Made by a program: the position numbers and the translations under genes. The notes under the pieces are model-generated. The model was not told where the DNA came from, searched no databases, and saw nothing but the letters and a program-made list of their open reading frames with translations. A stretch of 64,000 nt of DNA from Paenibacillus solanacearum (GTDB lineage: Bacteria > Bacillota > Bacilli > Paenibacillales > NBRC-103111): assembly GCF_910593845.1 (NCBI RefSeq), contig NZ_CAJVAS010000004.1, forward strand, positions 186,001 through 250,000. Direction: 5' to 3'. This document shows positions 25,611-34,842 of this stretch, piece by piece; within the stretch, counting starts at the first letter, position 1; each line of letters starts with the position of its first letter.

Positions 25611-26707
25611 GAAACGGCCACTTCGCTCAATACTTCCTCCAGCGCTCTCAGGAACTTATTGTTTTGCTCTTCGCTGCCTACGGTGACGCGAATTTTCGTT
25701 GGGTAGCCCCAGCCCGCATCGTGGCGAATGATGATGCCTTTGCGCAGCAGCGCCTGGAACACAACAGCGCCGGAACGTTTCACATCCACCATAATGAAGT
25801 TGCCGTGCGCTTCGAAGTACGGCAGTCCCAGCTCGTCAAACTTGGCCGTCAACTGACGAATCCCTTTGGCGTTCGCTTCGCGGCAGGAGTCGATGAATGC
25901 TGTATCTGCAAGCGCGGCTAGTGCGGCCTTTTGCGCAAAGCTTGTCGTATTGAACGGCTCGCGCACTTGGTTAATGGAGCGAATGACATCCGGGTGTCCG
26001 ATCCCGTAACCGATCCGCAGCGAAGCCATGCCGAAAATTTTCGAGAAGGTGCGCAGCAGGATGACGTTCTTGTACTGCTTCATCAGCTTGAAGCCGTCCG
26101 GGTATTGATCGGTGACATTGTATTCTGCATAGGCTTCGTCCAGCACAACAAGCACGTGCGAAGGCACTTTTTCCATGAAGCTCTTGATTTGCGCTTCGGT
26201 AAGCATCGTGCCCGTCGGGTTGTTCGGGTTGCAGATCCAAACGATCTTCGTTTTCTCGTTCACTTTGGCCAGCATCGCATCCAAATCATGCGCGCCTTGC
26301 TCGTCTACCGGCACTTCGATGAACGTCGCGCCTTCGATCTCGGCGTTATGCTTATACTGCGGGAAAGTCGGAGAAGCGGCAATCGTTTCGTCGCCCGGAA
26401 CAAAAAACGCGCGTGCGAGCATCAGAATGACTTCGTCCGACCCTGCGCCGAAAATAATTTGATTCGGTTCCACGTCAAAATGCGCGGCTACAGCCTGCGT
26501 CAGTTCGACAGCGCCGCCGTCCGGATATATGCTGACCTGGTCCACCATCGATACGATCGCTTCCTTCGCTTTCGGAGAACATCCGAACGGATTCTCGTTG
26601 GAAGCGAGTTTGATGACCTCGGATAATCCCAGCTCGCGTTTTACTTCTTCCATCGGCTTTCCCGGCTGATAGACCGGAAGATGCATAATATTTTTTTTGG
26701 GTTGCAT
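25607..26707 (-). CDS. hisC: Histidinol-phosphate aminotransferase
   Basis: 366 residues from ATG 26707 (GAGGTGA eight bases upstream). PLP-dependent class II aminotransferase: LASNENPFGCSPKA substrate segment, ICNPNNPTGT, VLDEAYAEY, and the lysine segment RTFSKIFGMASLRIGYG. In Bacillus the enzyme of this location serves both histidine and tyrosine/phenylalanine transamination, which fits its place between trpA and tyrA. A terminator after trpA means part of its expression may be separate. Confidence 0.95.
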   Translation of the reverse strand: MQPKKNIMHLPVYQPGKPMEEVKRELGLSEVIKLASNENPFGCSPKAKEAIVSMVDQVSIYPDGGAVELTQAVAAHFDVEPNQIIFGAGSDEVILMLARAFFVPGDETIAASPTFPQYKHNAEIEGATFIEVPVDEQGAHDLDAMLAKVNEKTKIVWICNPNNPTGTMLTEAQIKSFMEKVPSHVLVVLDEAYAEYNVTDQYPDGFKLMKQYKNVILLRTFSKIFGMASLRIGYGIGHPDVIRSINQVREPFNTTSFAQKAALAALADTAFIDSCREANAKGIRQLTAKFDELGLPYFEAHGNFIMVDVKRSGAVVFQALLRKGIIIRHDAGWGYPTKIRVTVGSEEQNNKFLRALEEVLSEVAVS

Positions 26708-26810
26708 GACAAAGGTCACCTCGGTTACATAAGTAAAATAGCTACTTGCTTCGACATTCATTCTCTCATAAGTATGGCAAATTGTGAAGTTTTTCGTTAT
26801 TGCAAAAAAC

Positions 26811-26845
26811 GTACCCCGCCAATCTGCGATTGGCGAGGTTCGGTC
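26811..26845 (-). terminator. Intrinsic terminator after trpA
   Basis: Minus-strand 11-base stem CCUCGCCAAUC / GAUUGGCGGGG with a three-base loop, followed by UACGUUUUUU. It lies between trpA and hisC inside the supraoperon. Confidence 0.8.
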
Positions 26846-26846
26846 A

Positions 26847-27656
26847 TCAGCCTATTAATTGTTTGACGAACGCATGAATTTCCGAGAGTCCTTGCGATTT
26901 GGTCGCTTCATTGGTCAGCAGCGGAAGCGCTTCTTCCACTTTGCGCACGAGCGCACTGCCGACGACAACCCCGTCGCAAGTTTTCGAGAAACGGGCATAC
27001 TGCTCATGGTTCGAGATCCCGAAGCCGATCGCAATCGGAATGTTCGAAGCTTGCTTGACGGTATCCAGGAACTCATCAATCCCGCTGTGGAACTGCGACC
27101 GCGTCCCCGTGACGCCAAGCGAGGAAACGCAGTACACGAAGCCGCTGGCACGGGAGACGATCTTCTGAATCCGTTCCTTGGACGTCGGGGCTACGAGCGG
27201 AATCAGATGAATGCCGTAGCGAGCCGCGATTTCGCGCGTCTCCGCGTCTTCTTCCATCGGAAGATCCGGGATGATCAAACCGCTGATTTCATTTTCGGCG
27301 AGAATCGGGAAAATACGCTCCAATCCGATTTGCAGCACCGGGTTGTAGTAAGTAAATAAAATGAAGGGCAGCTCGCATCCTTCGCTGCGCGCGGTTTTCG
27401 CCGCTTGAATGCAGTCCATGATGGAGATGCGGGCATTCTTCAGTGCCCGCTGCGACGATCGCTGGATGACCGGGCCGTCGGCCAGCGGATCGGAATACGG
27501 AACGCCGAGCTCAAGGATGCTCGCTCCGGCCTTCTCAAGCTCTTTAATAATATCGACCGATGTCCGCACATCCGGATCGCCGATCGTAAGGAACGGTATG
27601 AACGCCGGCTGCTGTTTCTCGCGAAGCTCGGCAAATGCGCGATCAATGCGATTCAT
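26847..27656 (-). CDS. trpA: Tryptophan synthase alpha chain
   Basis: 269 residues from ATG 27656, with GGAGG eight bases upstream. Cleaves indole-glycerol phosphate to indole, which is channelled to TrpB. TIM-barrel motifs [18 protein letters not shown] (catalytic Glu and Asp), IIPDLPMEE, and VVGSALVRK are present. Overlaps the trpB end by 14 bases. Confidence 0.97.
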   Translation of the reverse strand: MNRIDRAFAELREKQQPAFIPFLTIGDPDVRTSVDIIKELEKAGASILELGVPYSDPLADGPVIQRSSQRALKNARISIMDCIQAAKTARSEGCELPFILFTYYNPVLQIGLERIFPILAENEISGLIIPDLPMEEDAETREIAARYGIHLIPLVAPTSKERIQKIVSRASGFVYCVSSLGVTGTRSQFHSGIDEFLDTVKQASNIPIAIGFGISNHEQYARFSKTCDGVVVGSALVRKVEEALPLLTNEATKSQGLSEIHAFVKQLIG

Positions 27657-28848
27657 TCGCGGCACCTCCCAAATATTTCATGATCGCTTCCACGTCTTTG
27701 TCGCCGCGGCCGGACAAGCTGACCACGATGATCTGGTCTTTGTCCATCGTCGGCGCGAGCTTCATGACATGAGCGATCGCATGCGAGCTCTCCAGCGCCG
27801 GAATAATGCCTTCCGTACGGCTGAGCAGTTGCAGCGCTTCAAGCGCTTCCTGGTCCGTAATCGGAAAGTATTCTGCGCGTTTCGTTTCTTTCAAGTGGGC
27901 ATGCTCCGGCCCGATGCCCGGATAGTCGAGCCCCGCAGAGATCGAATGTGCCTCCTGGACTTGTCCGTATTCGTCCTGCAAGAGGAAGCTGTACGAGCCT
28001 TGGAATACGCCGACCGTCCCTTTCGTCATCGTGGCGGCATGCTTGTCGGTGTCGGTTCCGTGCCCGGCTGCCTCAACGCCGATCAGCCGCACGCCTTCGT
28101 CCTGAACGAACGGATAGAAGATCCCGATCGCGTTGCTGCCTCCGCCGACAGCGGCAACGACCGCATCCGGCAAGCGGCCTTCCTGCTCCAGGATTTGCTT
28201 GCGCGACTCGTCGCCGATAATGCGCTGGAAGTCTCTGACCATCATCGGATACGGATGCGGTCCCGTCGCAGAGCCGAGAATGTAGAACGTATCTTCGACT
28301 TCGCTCACCCAGTAGCGAAGCGTTTCGTTGCAAGCGTCCTTCAGCGTCCGCGTTCCGGATGTGACGGGTACGACTTCCGTGCCCAGCAGGTTCATGCGGA
28401 ATACGTTAAGCTGCTGACGCTTGATGTCTTCTTCGCCCATGAACACCTTGCATTCGAACCCGAGCAGTGCCGCAACGGTTGCAGTTGCAACGCCGTGCTG
28501 GCCGGCACCGGTTTCAGCGATGATCTTCTTCTTACCCATATATTTGGCGAGCAGCCCTTGCCCCAGCGCATTGTTGATCTTGTGCGCGCCGGTATGGTTC
28601 AAATCTTCCCGCTTCAAATAAATTTTCGCCCCGCCGAGCCGTTCGGTCAAACGGCCAGCATAATACAGGGACGTCGGCCGGCCGGAGTAACGGTGGAGCC
28701 AGTAGTTCAGCTCCTCCTTGAATTTCTCTTCCTTCGTATATTTCTTGAACGCTTCTTCAAGCTCGATCAGCGCGTTCATAAGCGTTTCCGGCACATACCG
28801 TCCGCCGAACTTGCCGAATCTTCCGTACTCATCCGGTCCGTTAAACAA
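27643..28848 (-). CDS. trpB: Tryptophan synthase beta chain
   Basis: 401 residues. PLP enzyme condensing indole and serine to tryptophan. The PLP lysine lies in [30 protein letters not shown] and the phosphate-binding [17 protein letters not shown] segment are intact. The start is TTG 28848 behind AAGGGTG; it overlaps trpF by eight bases. Confidence 0.97.
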   Translation of the reverse strand: MFNGPDEYGRFGKFGGRYVPETLMNALIELEEAFKKYTKEEKFKEELNYWLHRYSGRPTSLYYAGRLTERLGGAKIYLKREDLNHTGAHKINNALGQGLLAKYMGKKKIIAETGAGQHGVATATVAALLGFECKVFMGEEDIKRQQLNVFRMNLLGTEVVPVTSGTRTLKDACNETLRYWVSEVEDTFYILGSATGPHPYPMMVRDFQRIIGDESRKQILEQEGRLPDAVVAAVGGGSNAIGIFYPFVQDEGVRLIGVEAAGHGTDTDKHAATMTKGTVGVFQGSYSFLLQDEYGQVQEAHSISAGLDYPGIGPEHAHLKETKRAEYFPITDQEALEALQLLSRTEGIIPALESSHAIAHVMKLAPTMDKDQIIVVSLSGRGDKDVEAIMKYLGGAANESH

Positions 28849-29518
28849 TGGTTTTCACCCTTTCGATAAACGTTCGTATTTTTTCGAAGTCCTTCACGCC
28901 GTCCGTCTCTACTCCGCTTGACACGTCGACGCCATCCGGTCCATACTCACGGATCAGCTCGCCGACGTTATCCGACTGCAAGCCCCCAGCGATCAGGAGC
29001 GGCAGTCCCGCCTCGCGGCACCAGTTCAAATACGCCGGTATTGCGCTCCAGGCGAACGTTTTGCCCGACCCGCCGCCATATTCCGGGTCAAACGTATCCA
29101 GCAAGACGCCGTCAACCCAAGGGCGGTACGCCTCCAGCTGCGCTCCCGGGTTCACTTGACCCGTCGCTGCGCCAGAAACGGAGACTACCTTGAACAGCTC
29201 GATTTCGGGAAAACGCTCCTTCACGGAGCGGAACTGTTCGGGCCCTTCCTGTCCATGCAGCTGTATCACATCGAGCGGCGCATGCGCCAAGACATCTTCC
29301 AGTTCCGCAAGCGTCGGATTGACGAAGACACCGACGGCTTTGGGCCGGGAGACGGAGGCCGCTTCATGCAGCCCTTTCCGAATCAGCTCCCCGGCCTGCT
29401 CCGGCGTCACTTGACGCTTGCTCCGCGCAAAGAGGAAGCCGATGTAGTCGACCGGCAGCTCCGCCGTCCGCCGCACCATATCGACGGTCTTGAGGCCGCA
29501 TATTTTCACCGTAGCCAT
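28841..29518 (-). CDS. trpF: Phosphoribosylanthranilate isomerase
   Basis: 225 residues from ATG 29518 (AAGGAGAGG upstream). TIM-barrel enzyme of tryptophan synthesis: [12 protein letters not shown] with the catalytic cysteine, [27 protein letters not shown] with the catalytic aspartate, and AGGLQSDNV. Begins directly after the trpC stop. Confidence 0.96.
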   Translation of the reverse strand: MATVKICGLKTVDMVRRTAELPVDYIGFLFARSKRQVTPEQAGELIRKGLHEAASVSRPKAVGVFVNPTLAELEDVLAHAPLDVIQLHGQEGPEQFRSVKERFPEIELFKVVSVSGAATGQVNPGAQLEAYRPWVDGVLLDTFDPEYGGGSGKTFAWSAIPAYLNWCREAGLPLLIAGGLQSDNVGELIREYGPDGVDVSSGVETDGVKDFEKIRTFIERVKTIV

Positions 29519-29522
29519 CCGG

Positions 29523-30335
29523 TTACCTCTCCTTCGACACCGCGGCCGCGTCATAGGCGCCCATTAACGAATGAACCGCCTCGGTGACATCAGGCTGGCG
29601 CATGAAATGCTCGCCGATCAGCACGCCGCGCGCGCCGACGGAATGCAGCCGCTCGATTTCGGAAGGCTGCGAAATGCCGCTCTCGCTAACGACGGTAATG
29701 CCGTCATGGATATGCTTGATCAACTGCTCGGTCGTGGCCAAATCAGTCACGAACGTCTTCAGATTCCGGTTGTTGATGCCGACAAGCGTCGGCTCCAGCT
29801 CCAGCACACGGTCCAGCTCCTCGCGGTCATGCACTTCGATCAATACGTCAAGGCCAATGCTGCGCGCAATCGCCTGATATTCTCTCAACTGGCTTGTCGT
29901 CAAAATGGCGGCGATCAGCAGAATCGCGTCCGCGCCGATGCAGCGCGCTTCATAGATTTGATGCGGATCGATCGTAAAGTCTTTGCGCAAGATCGGCAGC
30001 GAAACGGCATTCCGTACGCGGCTTAAGTATTCGTTCGAGCCTTGAAAATATTGAACGTCGGTTAATACGGACAAGCAATCCGCTCCCGCCCGTTCATAAG
30101 CCTGGGCCAGCAGAACCGGCTCAAAATCGTCGCGAATGAGCCCTTTGGAAGGGGACGCCTTCTTCACTTCGGCGATCAGTCCCATCGGACGGTTCCGGCC
30201 TTCGGTCAGCGCGCGTTCAAAGCCAAGGCATGGCGGAAGGTCCGCGATCGCGATCTCCATCTCGGCAATCGTCAGCCGTTCCTTCAGCTCCGCGACTTCC
30301 TGCTGTTTCGTAACTACGATTTTATCAAGAAACAT
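29523..30335 (-). CDS. trpC: Indole-3-glycerol-phosphate synthase
   Basis: 270 residues. Ring closure of carboxyphenylamino-deoxyribulose phosphate to indole-glycerol phosphate. Motifs IAEVKKASPSKGLI, LPILRKDFTIDPHQIYEARCIGA (split by normal family residues), EVHDREELDRVLE, GINNRNLKTF and SESGISQ are all present. ATG 30335 behind GGGAG; overlaps trpD by 11 bases. Confidence 0.97.
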   Translation of the reverse strand: MFLDKIVVTKQQEVAELKERLTIAEMEIAIADLPPCLGFERALTEGRNRPMGLIAEVKKASPSKGLIRDDFEPVLLAQAYERAGADCLSVLTDVQYFQGSNEYLSRVRNAVSLPILRKDFTIDPHQIYEARCIGADAILLIAAILTTSQLREYQAIARSIGLDVLIEVHDREELDRVLELEPTLVGINNRNLKTFVTDLATTEQLIKHIHDGITVVSESGISQPSEIERLHSVGARGVLIGEHFMRQPDVTEAVHSLMGAYDAAAVSKER

Positions 30336-31368
30336 GGTTCACTTCTCCCGTACATTGGACTAATTGCTCCAGCTTCTGCTTGGCGCGACCGGAATCGATC
30401 ACGTCCGCCGCGTATTTGACGCCTTCCTGCAGCGTGCCGCACACCCCCGTCACGTAGAAGCAGGCGCCGGCGTTCGCAAGCACAACGTCGCGGCAAGCGC
30501 CCTGTGCGCCGTCAAAAATGCCGCGGATGATTTCCGCATTGACATTCGGGTCCCCGCCGACAATTTCTTTTACCGAATACGTCCGCAGGCCGAGCATCTC
30601 CGGCGTAATTTCGAAGGTGCGGATCTCGCCGTCCTTCAACTCCGTAATCTGGGTGGCGTCGGAAATGCTGATCTCATCCAAGCCGTCGAGGCTCGCTACG
30701 ACGAGCGCCCGCTTGACGTCCAGCGCGCGCATGACGTGAGCGATCGTTTCCGTTTTGCCTCTGTCAAAAATGCCGAGCACTTGACGATCGGCTCCCGCCG
30801 GATTGGTCAGCGGCCCAAGCAGATTGAATACAGTCCGAACGCCGAGCTCTCTGCGCGGCGCAGCGACATGCTTCATCGACTGGTGAAACAGCTGCGCGAA
30901 CATGAAGCAAATGCCGACTTGATCGAGGCAGCGCGCCGCTTGCTCATGGTTCAGCTGAATATTGACGCCGAGCGACTCAAGCACGTCCGCGCTGCCGCTC
31001 TTGCTCGACATCGCCCGGTTGCCGTGCTTCGCTACGCGAATGCCGCCAGCGGCCGCCACGATCGCCGATGTCGTCGAGATGTTGAACGTGTCTGCCCCAT
31101 CTCCACCGGTGCCGCACGTATCAAGCAAGTTTGTTTGTTCCGTGCGCACCCGGCTCGCTTTCTCGCGCATCGTTTCGGCGAAGCCGGTAATTTCCTCGAT
31201 CGTCTCCCCTTTGATGCGAAGCCCGGTGAGCAGCCCGCCGATTTGCGCCGCGGTCGCAGCCCCCTCCATAATTTCCGACATGACGTCCCGCGCTTCGGCC
31301 CGGGTCAAATGCTGCAGTGCGATTACTTTTTGAATCGCACCTTGAACCGATAATTTCGTATGTTCCAT
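30325..31368 (-). CDS. trpD: Anthranilate phosphoribosyltransferase
   Basis: 347 residues from ATG 31368 (MEHTKLSVQGAI), chosen because GGAGG lies ten bases upstream; an ATG three codons earlier sits too close to it. Transfers phosphoribose from PRPP to anthranilate. The PRPP loop DTCGTGGDGADTFNIST and KHGNRAMSSKSGSAD, plus NLLGPLTNPAGA, are intact. Confidence 0.96.
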   Translation of the reverse strand: MEHTKLSVQGAIQKVIALQHLTRAEARDVMSEIMEGAATAAQIGGLLTGLRIKGETIEEITGFAETMREKASRVRTEQTNLLDTCGTGGDGADTFNISTTSAIVAAAGGIRVAKHGNRAMSSKSGSADVLESLGVNIQLNHEQAARCLDQVGICFMFAQLFHQSMKHVAAPRRELGVRTVFNLLGPLTNPAGADRQVLGIFDRGKTETIAHVMRALDVKRALVVASLDGLDEISISDATQITELKDGEIRTFEITPEMLGLRTYSVKEIVGGDPNVNAEIIRGIFDGAQGACRDVVLANAGACFYVTGVCGTLQEGVKYAADVIDSGRAKQKLEQLVQCTGEVNHVS

Positions 31369-31447
31369 CCGTTTCATGCCTCCCCCGTTATCTTCCCAAG
31401 TACGGCCGCCATCGTGCCGTGAATGTCCCTTGCCGATCGAATCATAA

Positions 31448-32986
31448 TCAATGGTAATCGTGATTGATGATCGCGTATTCCTTCGCTTTGGGCGCAAACA
31501 CCGCTTCGGCCGTTCGGATCGATTTCAGCATGCCTTTCGCTTTGTTGCGCGTTTCCTCGTATTCGTTCTCCGGCACGGAATCCCAAACGATGCCGGCCCC
31601 GGCCTGCACGTACGCCTTGCCGTTTTTGAATACGATGGTTCGAATCGTAATGCACGTATCCATATTGCCGGAAAACCCGAAGTACCCGATCGCTCCCGCG
31701 TAAGTTCCCCGCGCTTCCGTTTCCAGCTCGGCAATGATTTCCATCGCCCGCAGCTTAGGCGCGCCTGATACGGTACCGGCTGGCAGGCAGGAAATAAACG
31801 CATCGAAGAAATCTTTGTCTTTGGCGATTTTGCCGGTTACATTCGATACGATGTGCATGACGTGGGAGTATTTTTCAATTTGCATGAACGTATCGCATTT
31901 GACGGTGCCGAATTCGGATACGCGGCCCAAATCGTTGCGTCCGAGATCGACTAGCATTAGGTGCTCCGCGCGTTCCTTCTCGTCGGCGAGCAGCTCACGC
32001 TCAAGCGCCGCATCCTCTTCCGGGGTTTTCCCTCTCGGGCGGGTTCCCGCGATCGGCCGCGTTTCCACCTTCTCGTCTTCCACCCGTACGAGCAGCTCGG
32101 GCGATGTGCCGACGATCACTTCATCATCCATCTTGAGGCAGTACATGTACGGCGACGGGTTCATCGTCCGCAAAATGCGGTACACGTGAAGCGGAGATAC
32201 GTCCGTTTCGATCTCAAAGCGCTGTGACAGCACCACTTGGAAAATGTCGCCTGCGCGAATATATTCCTTCGCCTTCTCGACGTTGGCGATAAATTGTTCC
32301 TTGGTCAAATTCGACTGCACGTCTCCGAGATCGACATCGTCCGGAATCGGCTGATGATTCATCGAAAGCGCCGGCAGCGGCCGTTTCAGCCGTTCAATCG
32401 TGGTGTCGATCTTGGCGCAAGTCTTCTCGTACTCAGCGATAATTTCGGCGTCGGTGCCATGCTGCGGCACATGCACGTTCGCAATCACTTTCAGCTGCTG
32501 CTTGAAATGGTCGAAGACGATGACCTGATCGCAAAACATGAACTCGATGTCGTTCATTTGAAGATCGTCATGTTTATGCGCCGGAAGCTTCTCGTAATAT
32601 TGCAGCAGGTCGTATCCGAAGAAGCCGACTGCCCCCCCTGTAAACCGGGGCAAATCCGGAAGCGACGGGCTCGTGTAAGCGCGCAAGTAAGCCTTAAGCA
32701 CTTCGACCGGCTTCTCGCGCGACTCGCGAACACCGTCCGGACCTTCGATCTTGGTCACTCCGTGCTTCGCATGGATCAGCATAAACGGATCGGTGCCGAT
32801 GAACGAATACCGCGCCCATTTCAGGCCGCCTTCCACGCTCTCGAGCAGGAAAGCCCGCTTCTCCTCATAAAAATGCTGAAATACACGAATCGGGGTTTCC
32901 GTATCGGCCATCAAATGGCGAACGACAGGAATCAAATTGTACTGCTTCGCCAGTCGAAGGACTTCCTTTGCTTCCGGTGTGTACAT
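31448..32986 (-). CDS. trpE: Anthranilate synthase component I
   Basis: 512 residues from ATG 32986 (AGGAGAGAGG upstream). Makes anthranilate from chorismate with ammonia supplied by the glutaminase subunit. Visible: N-terminal feedback-site region LLESVEGGLKWARYSF, catalytic GRNDLGRV, CLPAGTVSGAPKLRAMEII and YAGAIGYFGF. No trpG is found here, as in Bacillus, where the glutaminase is shared with folate synthesis and encoded elsewhere. First trp gene after the TRAP leader. Confidence 0.96.
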   Translation of the reverse strand: MYTPEAKEVLRLAKQYNLIPVVRHLMADTETPIRVFQHFYEEKRAFLLESVEGGLKWARYSFIGTDPFMLIHAKHGVTKIEGPDGVRESREKPVEVLKAYLRAYTSPSLPDLPRFTGGAVGFFGYDLLQYYEKLPAHKHDDLQMNDIEFMFCDQVIVFDHFKQQLKVIANVHVPQHGTDAEIIAEYEKTCAKIDTTIERLKRPLPALSMNHQPIPDDVDLGDVQSNLTKEQFIANVEKAKEYIRAGDIFQVVLSQRFEIETDVSPLHVYRILRTMNPSPYMYCLKMDDEVIVGTSPELLVRVEDEKVETRPIAGTRPRGKTPEEDAALERELLADEKERAEHLMLVDLGRNDLGRVSEFGTVKCDTFMQIEKYSHVMHIVSNVTGKIAKDKDFFDAFISCLPAGTVSGAPKLRAMEIIAELETEARGTYAGAIGYFGFSGNMDTCITIRTIVFKNGKAYVQAGAGIVWDSVPENEYEETRNKAKGMLKSIRTAEAVFAPKAKEYAIINHDYH

Positions 32987-33031
32987 GAACCTCTCTCCTC
33001 TACTCGTCTCTTGAGTTGCCACAACTGTGCT

Positions 33032-33066
33032 AAAAAATCAAAAAGCCCCTACTGCAAAGTAGAGGC
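33032..33066 (-). terminator. trp leader intrinsic terminator
   Basis: Minus-strand nine-base stem GCCUCUACU / AGUAGGGGC with a four-base loop, followed by UUUUUGAUUUUUU. Mutually exclusive with the antiterminator formed by the TRAP site. Confidence 0.9.
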
Positions 33067-33203
33067 GTTCATTCGAAGATGATCGTTTCGGACGATGAAA
33101 AATACTCCAAGCCTGACACGTAGACGGCATACGCGAAAAGAATAAAATCACATGATACCGTGAGGCACATGTACGCTCGTCTATTCATAGCTCGATTCTT
33201 CGT

Positions 33204-33257
33204 CTGATTCTGCACTCGTCTCATCTCAACTGAACTCAACTGCACTCTACTCTGCTC
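33204..33257 (-). promoter_or_regulatory. TRAP-binding site: 11 NAG triplets
   Basis: Triplets begin (minus strand) at 33257, 33252, 33247, 33242, 33237, 33232, 33227, 33222, 33217, 33212 and 33206. All spacers are two bases except the last (three). The number equals the subunit number of the TRAP ring. Confidence 0.9.
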
Positions 33258-33327
33258 TTCGATAACCATTCGTTCCGCCAGCCAGCTTAAGCTCCCAAAA
33301 GCTGCGAAGGCAAAACCCTTATGTTCA

Positions 33328-33357
33328 ACTATACTACCTCTGTTATGCTTTTGTCAA
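33328..33357 (-). promoter_or_regulatory. Sigma-A promoter of the trp operon
   Basis: Minus strand TTGACA (33357-33352), 18-base spacer, TATAGT (33333-33328). The -35 box is made of the last codons of aroH, giving an internal promoter inside the aromatic supraoperon, as in Bacillus. Confidence 0.8.
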
Positions 33358-33720
33358 TTTGGATAAATCGGGACGGAGACGCATGGCCTCTTTCTGATAA
33401 ACGTGATTGATTTGGTCCTGACGCTTGTCGGTGTTGGCCATTACCATCAGACGAATGCATCTGGGCAAGCTGCCTTCTACCGGAACTTCCAGAGAGCACA
33501 TCAGCGGGACAAGCTCCCATCCGGCCTGCTCGCGAATCGCTTTGGCCGGAAATGCCGCCGTCAAATCCTGCGTCACCGTAATATAGACACAGGCCAATTC
33601 TTCCGGAACGATTCCGTTTTCGGCAATAATCTGGTTGATCAGTTCGGTCGTTGCCGCTAAAATCTCATGTTCGTCATTGCGTTCTACCGTTGTAGCGCCG
33701 CGAATTCCCCTTACCATCAT
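33343..33720 (-). CDS. aroH: Chorismate mutase, AroH class
   Basis: 125 residues, monofunctional trimeric AroH fold. Rearranges chorismate to prephenate. Family residues: VRGIRGATTVERND at the N-terminus with catalytic Arg7, CVYITVTQDLTAAFPAKAIR, and PLMCSLEVPVEGSLPRCIR with Glu and Arg of the active site. GGAGG eight bases before ATG 33720. Its 3' end contains the trp promoter. Confidence 0.96.
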   Translation of the reverse strand: MMVRGIRGATTVERNDEHEILAATTELINQIIAENGIVPEELACVYITVTQDLTAAFPAKAIREQAGWELVPLMCSLEVPVEGSLPRCIRLMVMANTDKRQDQINHVYQKEAMRLRPDLSKLTKA

Positions 33721-33723
33721 GTG

Positions 33724-34821
33724 TCAATCCTCCCGTTTCAATTGATCCACGATGTCTCTAACCCATTCCGCGGATACGTTTTTGTTGATTTCTACCTGGC
33801 CGATTTCCGTCGGGACGATGTATACGATTTTACCTTCGTTGAATTTCTTGTCATGCATCATAGCGCGCATAATTTCATCCGTGTCCAGATGAGCCGGTAT
33901 CGATACCGGCAGTCCGAACTTCTGGAATATCCGCTTGGTTACCGTGTAAATATGCTCCGGGTTGCCCAGACGGACGGACAGCTTGGCCGCGCCGACCATG
34001 CCGATCGCGATCGCTTCCCCGTGCAGCAGCTCATTGTACCCGCCAACCGCTTCGAGCGCATGTCCGATCGTATGGCCCAGATTCAAGATCGCACGCAAGT
34101 CGTTCTCCCGTTCATCCTGCGACACGACCGCCGCTTTGACGCTGCATCCTTTGTACAGCCCGTACTGCAGTGCCTCAGGGTCGAGACCGACGAGCCGCTC
34201 CGCGTTCGCTTCGCACCAGTCGGTGAACTCGGCGTCCCAGATCAAGCCGTGCTTGATCATCTCCGACAAGCCGGCGCGCACTTCGCGGTCCGGCAGCGTA
34301 AGCAGAGTCGCCGTATCGTACAGCACCATTTCGGGCTGGTGAAACGCGCCGATAATGTTTTTGGCGAGCGGATGGTTGACAGCCACCTTCCCGCCCACGC
34401 TGCTGTCATGCGCCAGAATCGTCGTCGGAATTTGGACGAACCGAACGCCGCGCATGTAGCTGGCCGCAGCGAATCCGGCCAAATCGCCGACAACGCCCCC
34501 GCCGAGGGCGATGATCGTCGATTTGCGGTCGAGTCCCGCCTCCAGCGCAGTGGCGACAATCTGCTCCAGCATGGCCAGAGACTTCGACTTCTCCCCCGCC
34601 GGAACGACGTGGGAAGCCGCAGTATAGCCGGCTTCGCCAAGCCGTCCCGTCACCTGATCTAGATAATGGGCTGCCACCTGCTCGTCGGTCACGACGAGCA
34701 GCGGCGAACCTTTGCCGATGCCATGCTTCTGAAACAGAGCACCGATGTCATTCAATATCCCTGCGCCGATATATATCGGATAAGATCTGTCTCCCAAGTC
34801 TACCGTAAGCTCTCTCATCAT
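33724..34821 (-). CDS. aroB: 3-dehydroquinate synthase
   Basis: 365 residues. NAD- and zinc-dependent cyclisation of DAHP, second step of the shikimate pathway. Motifs ALGGGVVGDLAGFAA, FVQIPTTILAHDSSVGGKVA, metal ligands in LNLGHTIGHALE and LLHGEAIAIGM. Ends three bases before aroH. Confidence 0.96.
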   Translation of the reverse strand: MMRELTVDLGDRSYPIYIGAGILNDIGALFQKHGIGKGSPLLVVTDEQVAAHYLDQVTGRLGEAGYTAASHVVPAGEKSKSLAMLEQIVATALEAGLDRKSTIIALGGGVVGDLAGFAAASYMRGVRFVQIPTTILAHDSSVGGKVAVNHPLAKNIIGAFHQPEMVLYDTATLLTLPDREVRAGLSEMIKHGLIWDAEFTDWCEANAERLVGLDPEALQYGLYKGCSVKAAVVSQDERENDLRAILNLGHTIGHALEAVGGYNELLHGEAIAIGMVGAAKLSVRLGNPEHIYTVTKRIFQKFGLPVSIPAHLDTDEIMRAMMHDKKFNEGKIVYIVPTEIGQVEINKNVSAEWVRDIVDQLKRED

Positions 34822-34842
34822 AACCGTCTCTCCCGATTCCGA

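Larger units (their letters stand above)
32987..33321 (-). promoter_or_regulatory. trp operon leader with TRAP-binding attenuator
   Basis: The 335-base leader holds 11 NAG triplets (7 GAG, 4 CAG) at 33257-33204; the first ten repeat every five bases exactly, the eleventh after a three-base spacer. The 5' part of this site (GCAGAGUAGAG, 33255-33245) can pair over 11 bases with CUCUACUUUGC (33064-33054), which is the 5' arm of the downstream terminator. TRAP binding would block this antiterminator and allow termination. Known mechanism: tryptophan-activated TRAP, an 11-subunit ring, wraps 11 (G/U)AG-type triplets. Confidence 0.9.

Noticed and set aside
26708-26810. Separate promoter for hisC-tyrA after the trpA terminator
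   Set aside because: No convincing -35/-10 pair with correct spacing was found, so none is annotated.
27409-28869. Plus-strand open frame of 486 codons opposite trpB and trpA
   Set aside because: Fully antisense to well-conserved trp genes; no start signal or recognisable protein.
33054-33260. T-box leader for the trp operon
   Set aside because: No AGGGTGGNACCGCG-type T-box sequence is present; the NAG repeats explain the leader better.
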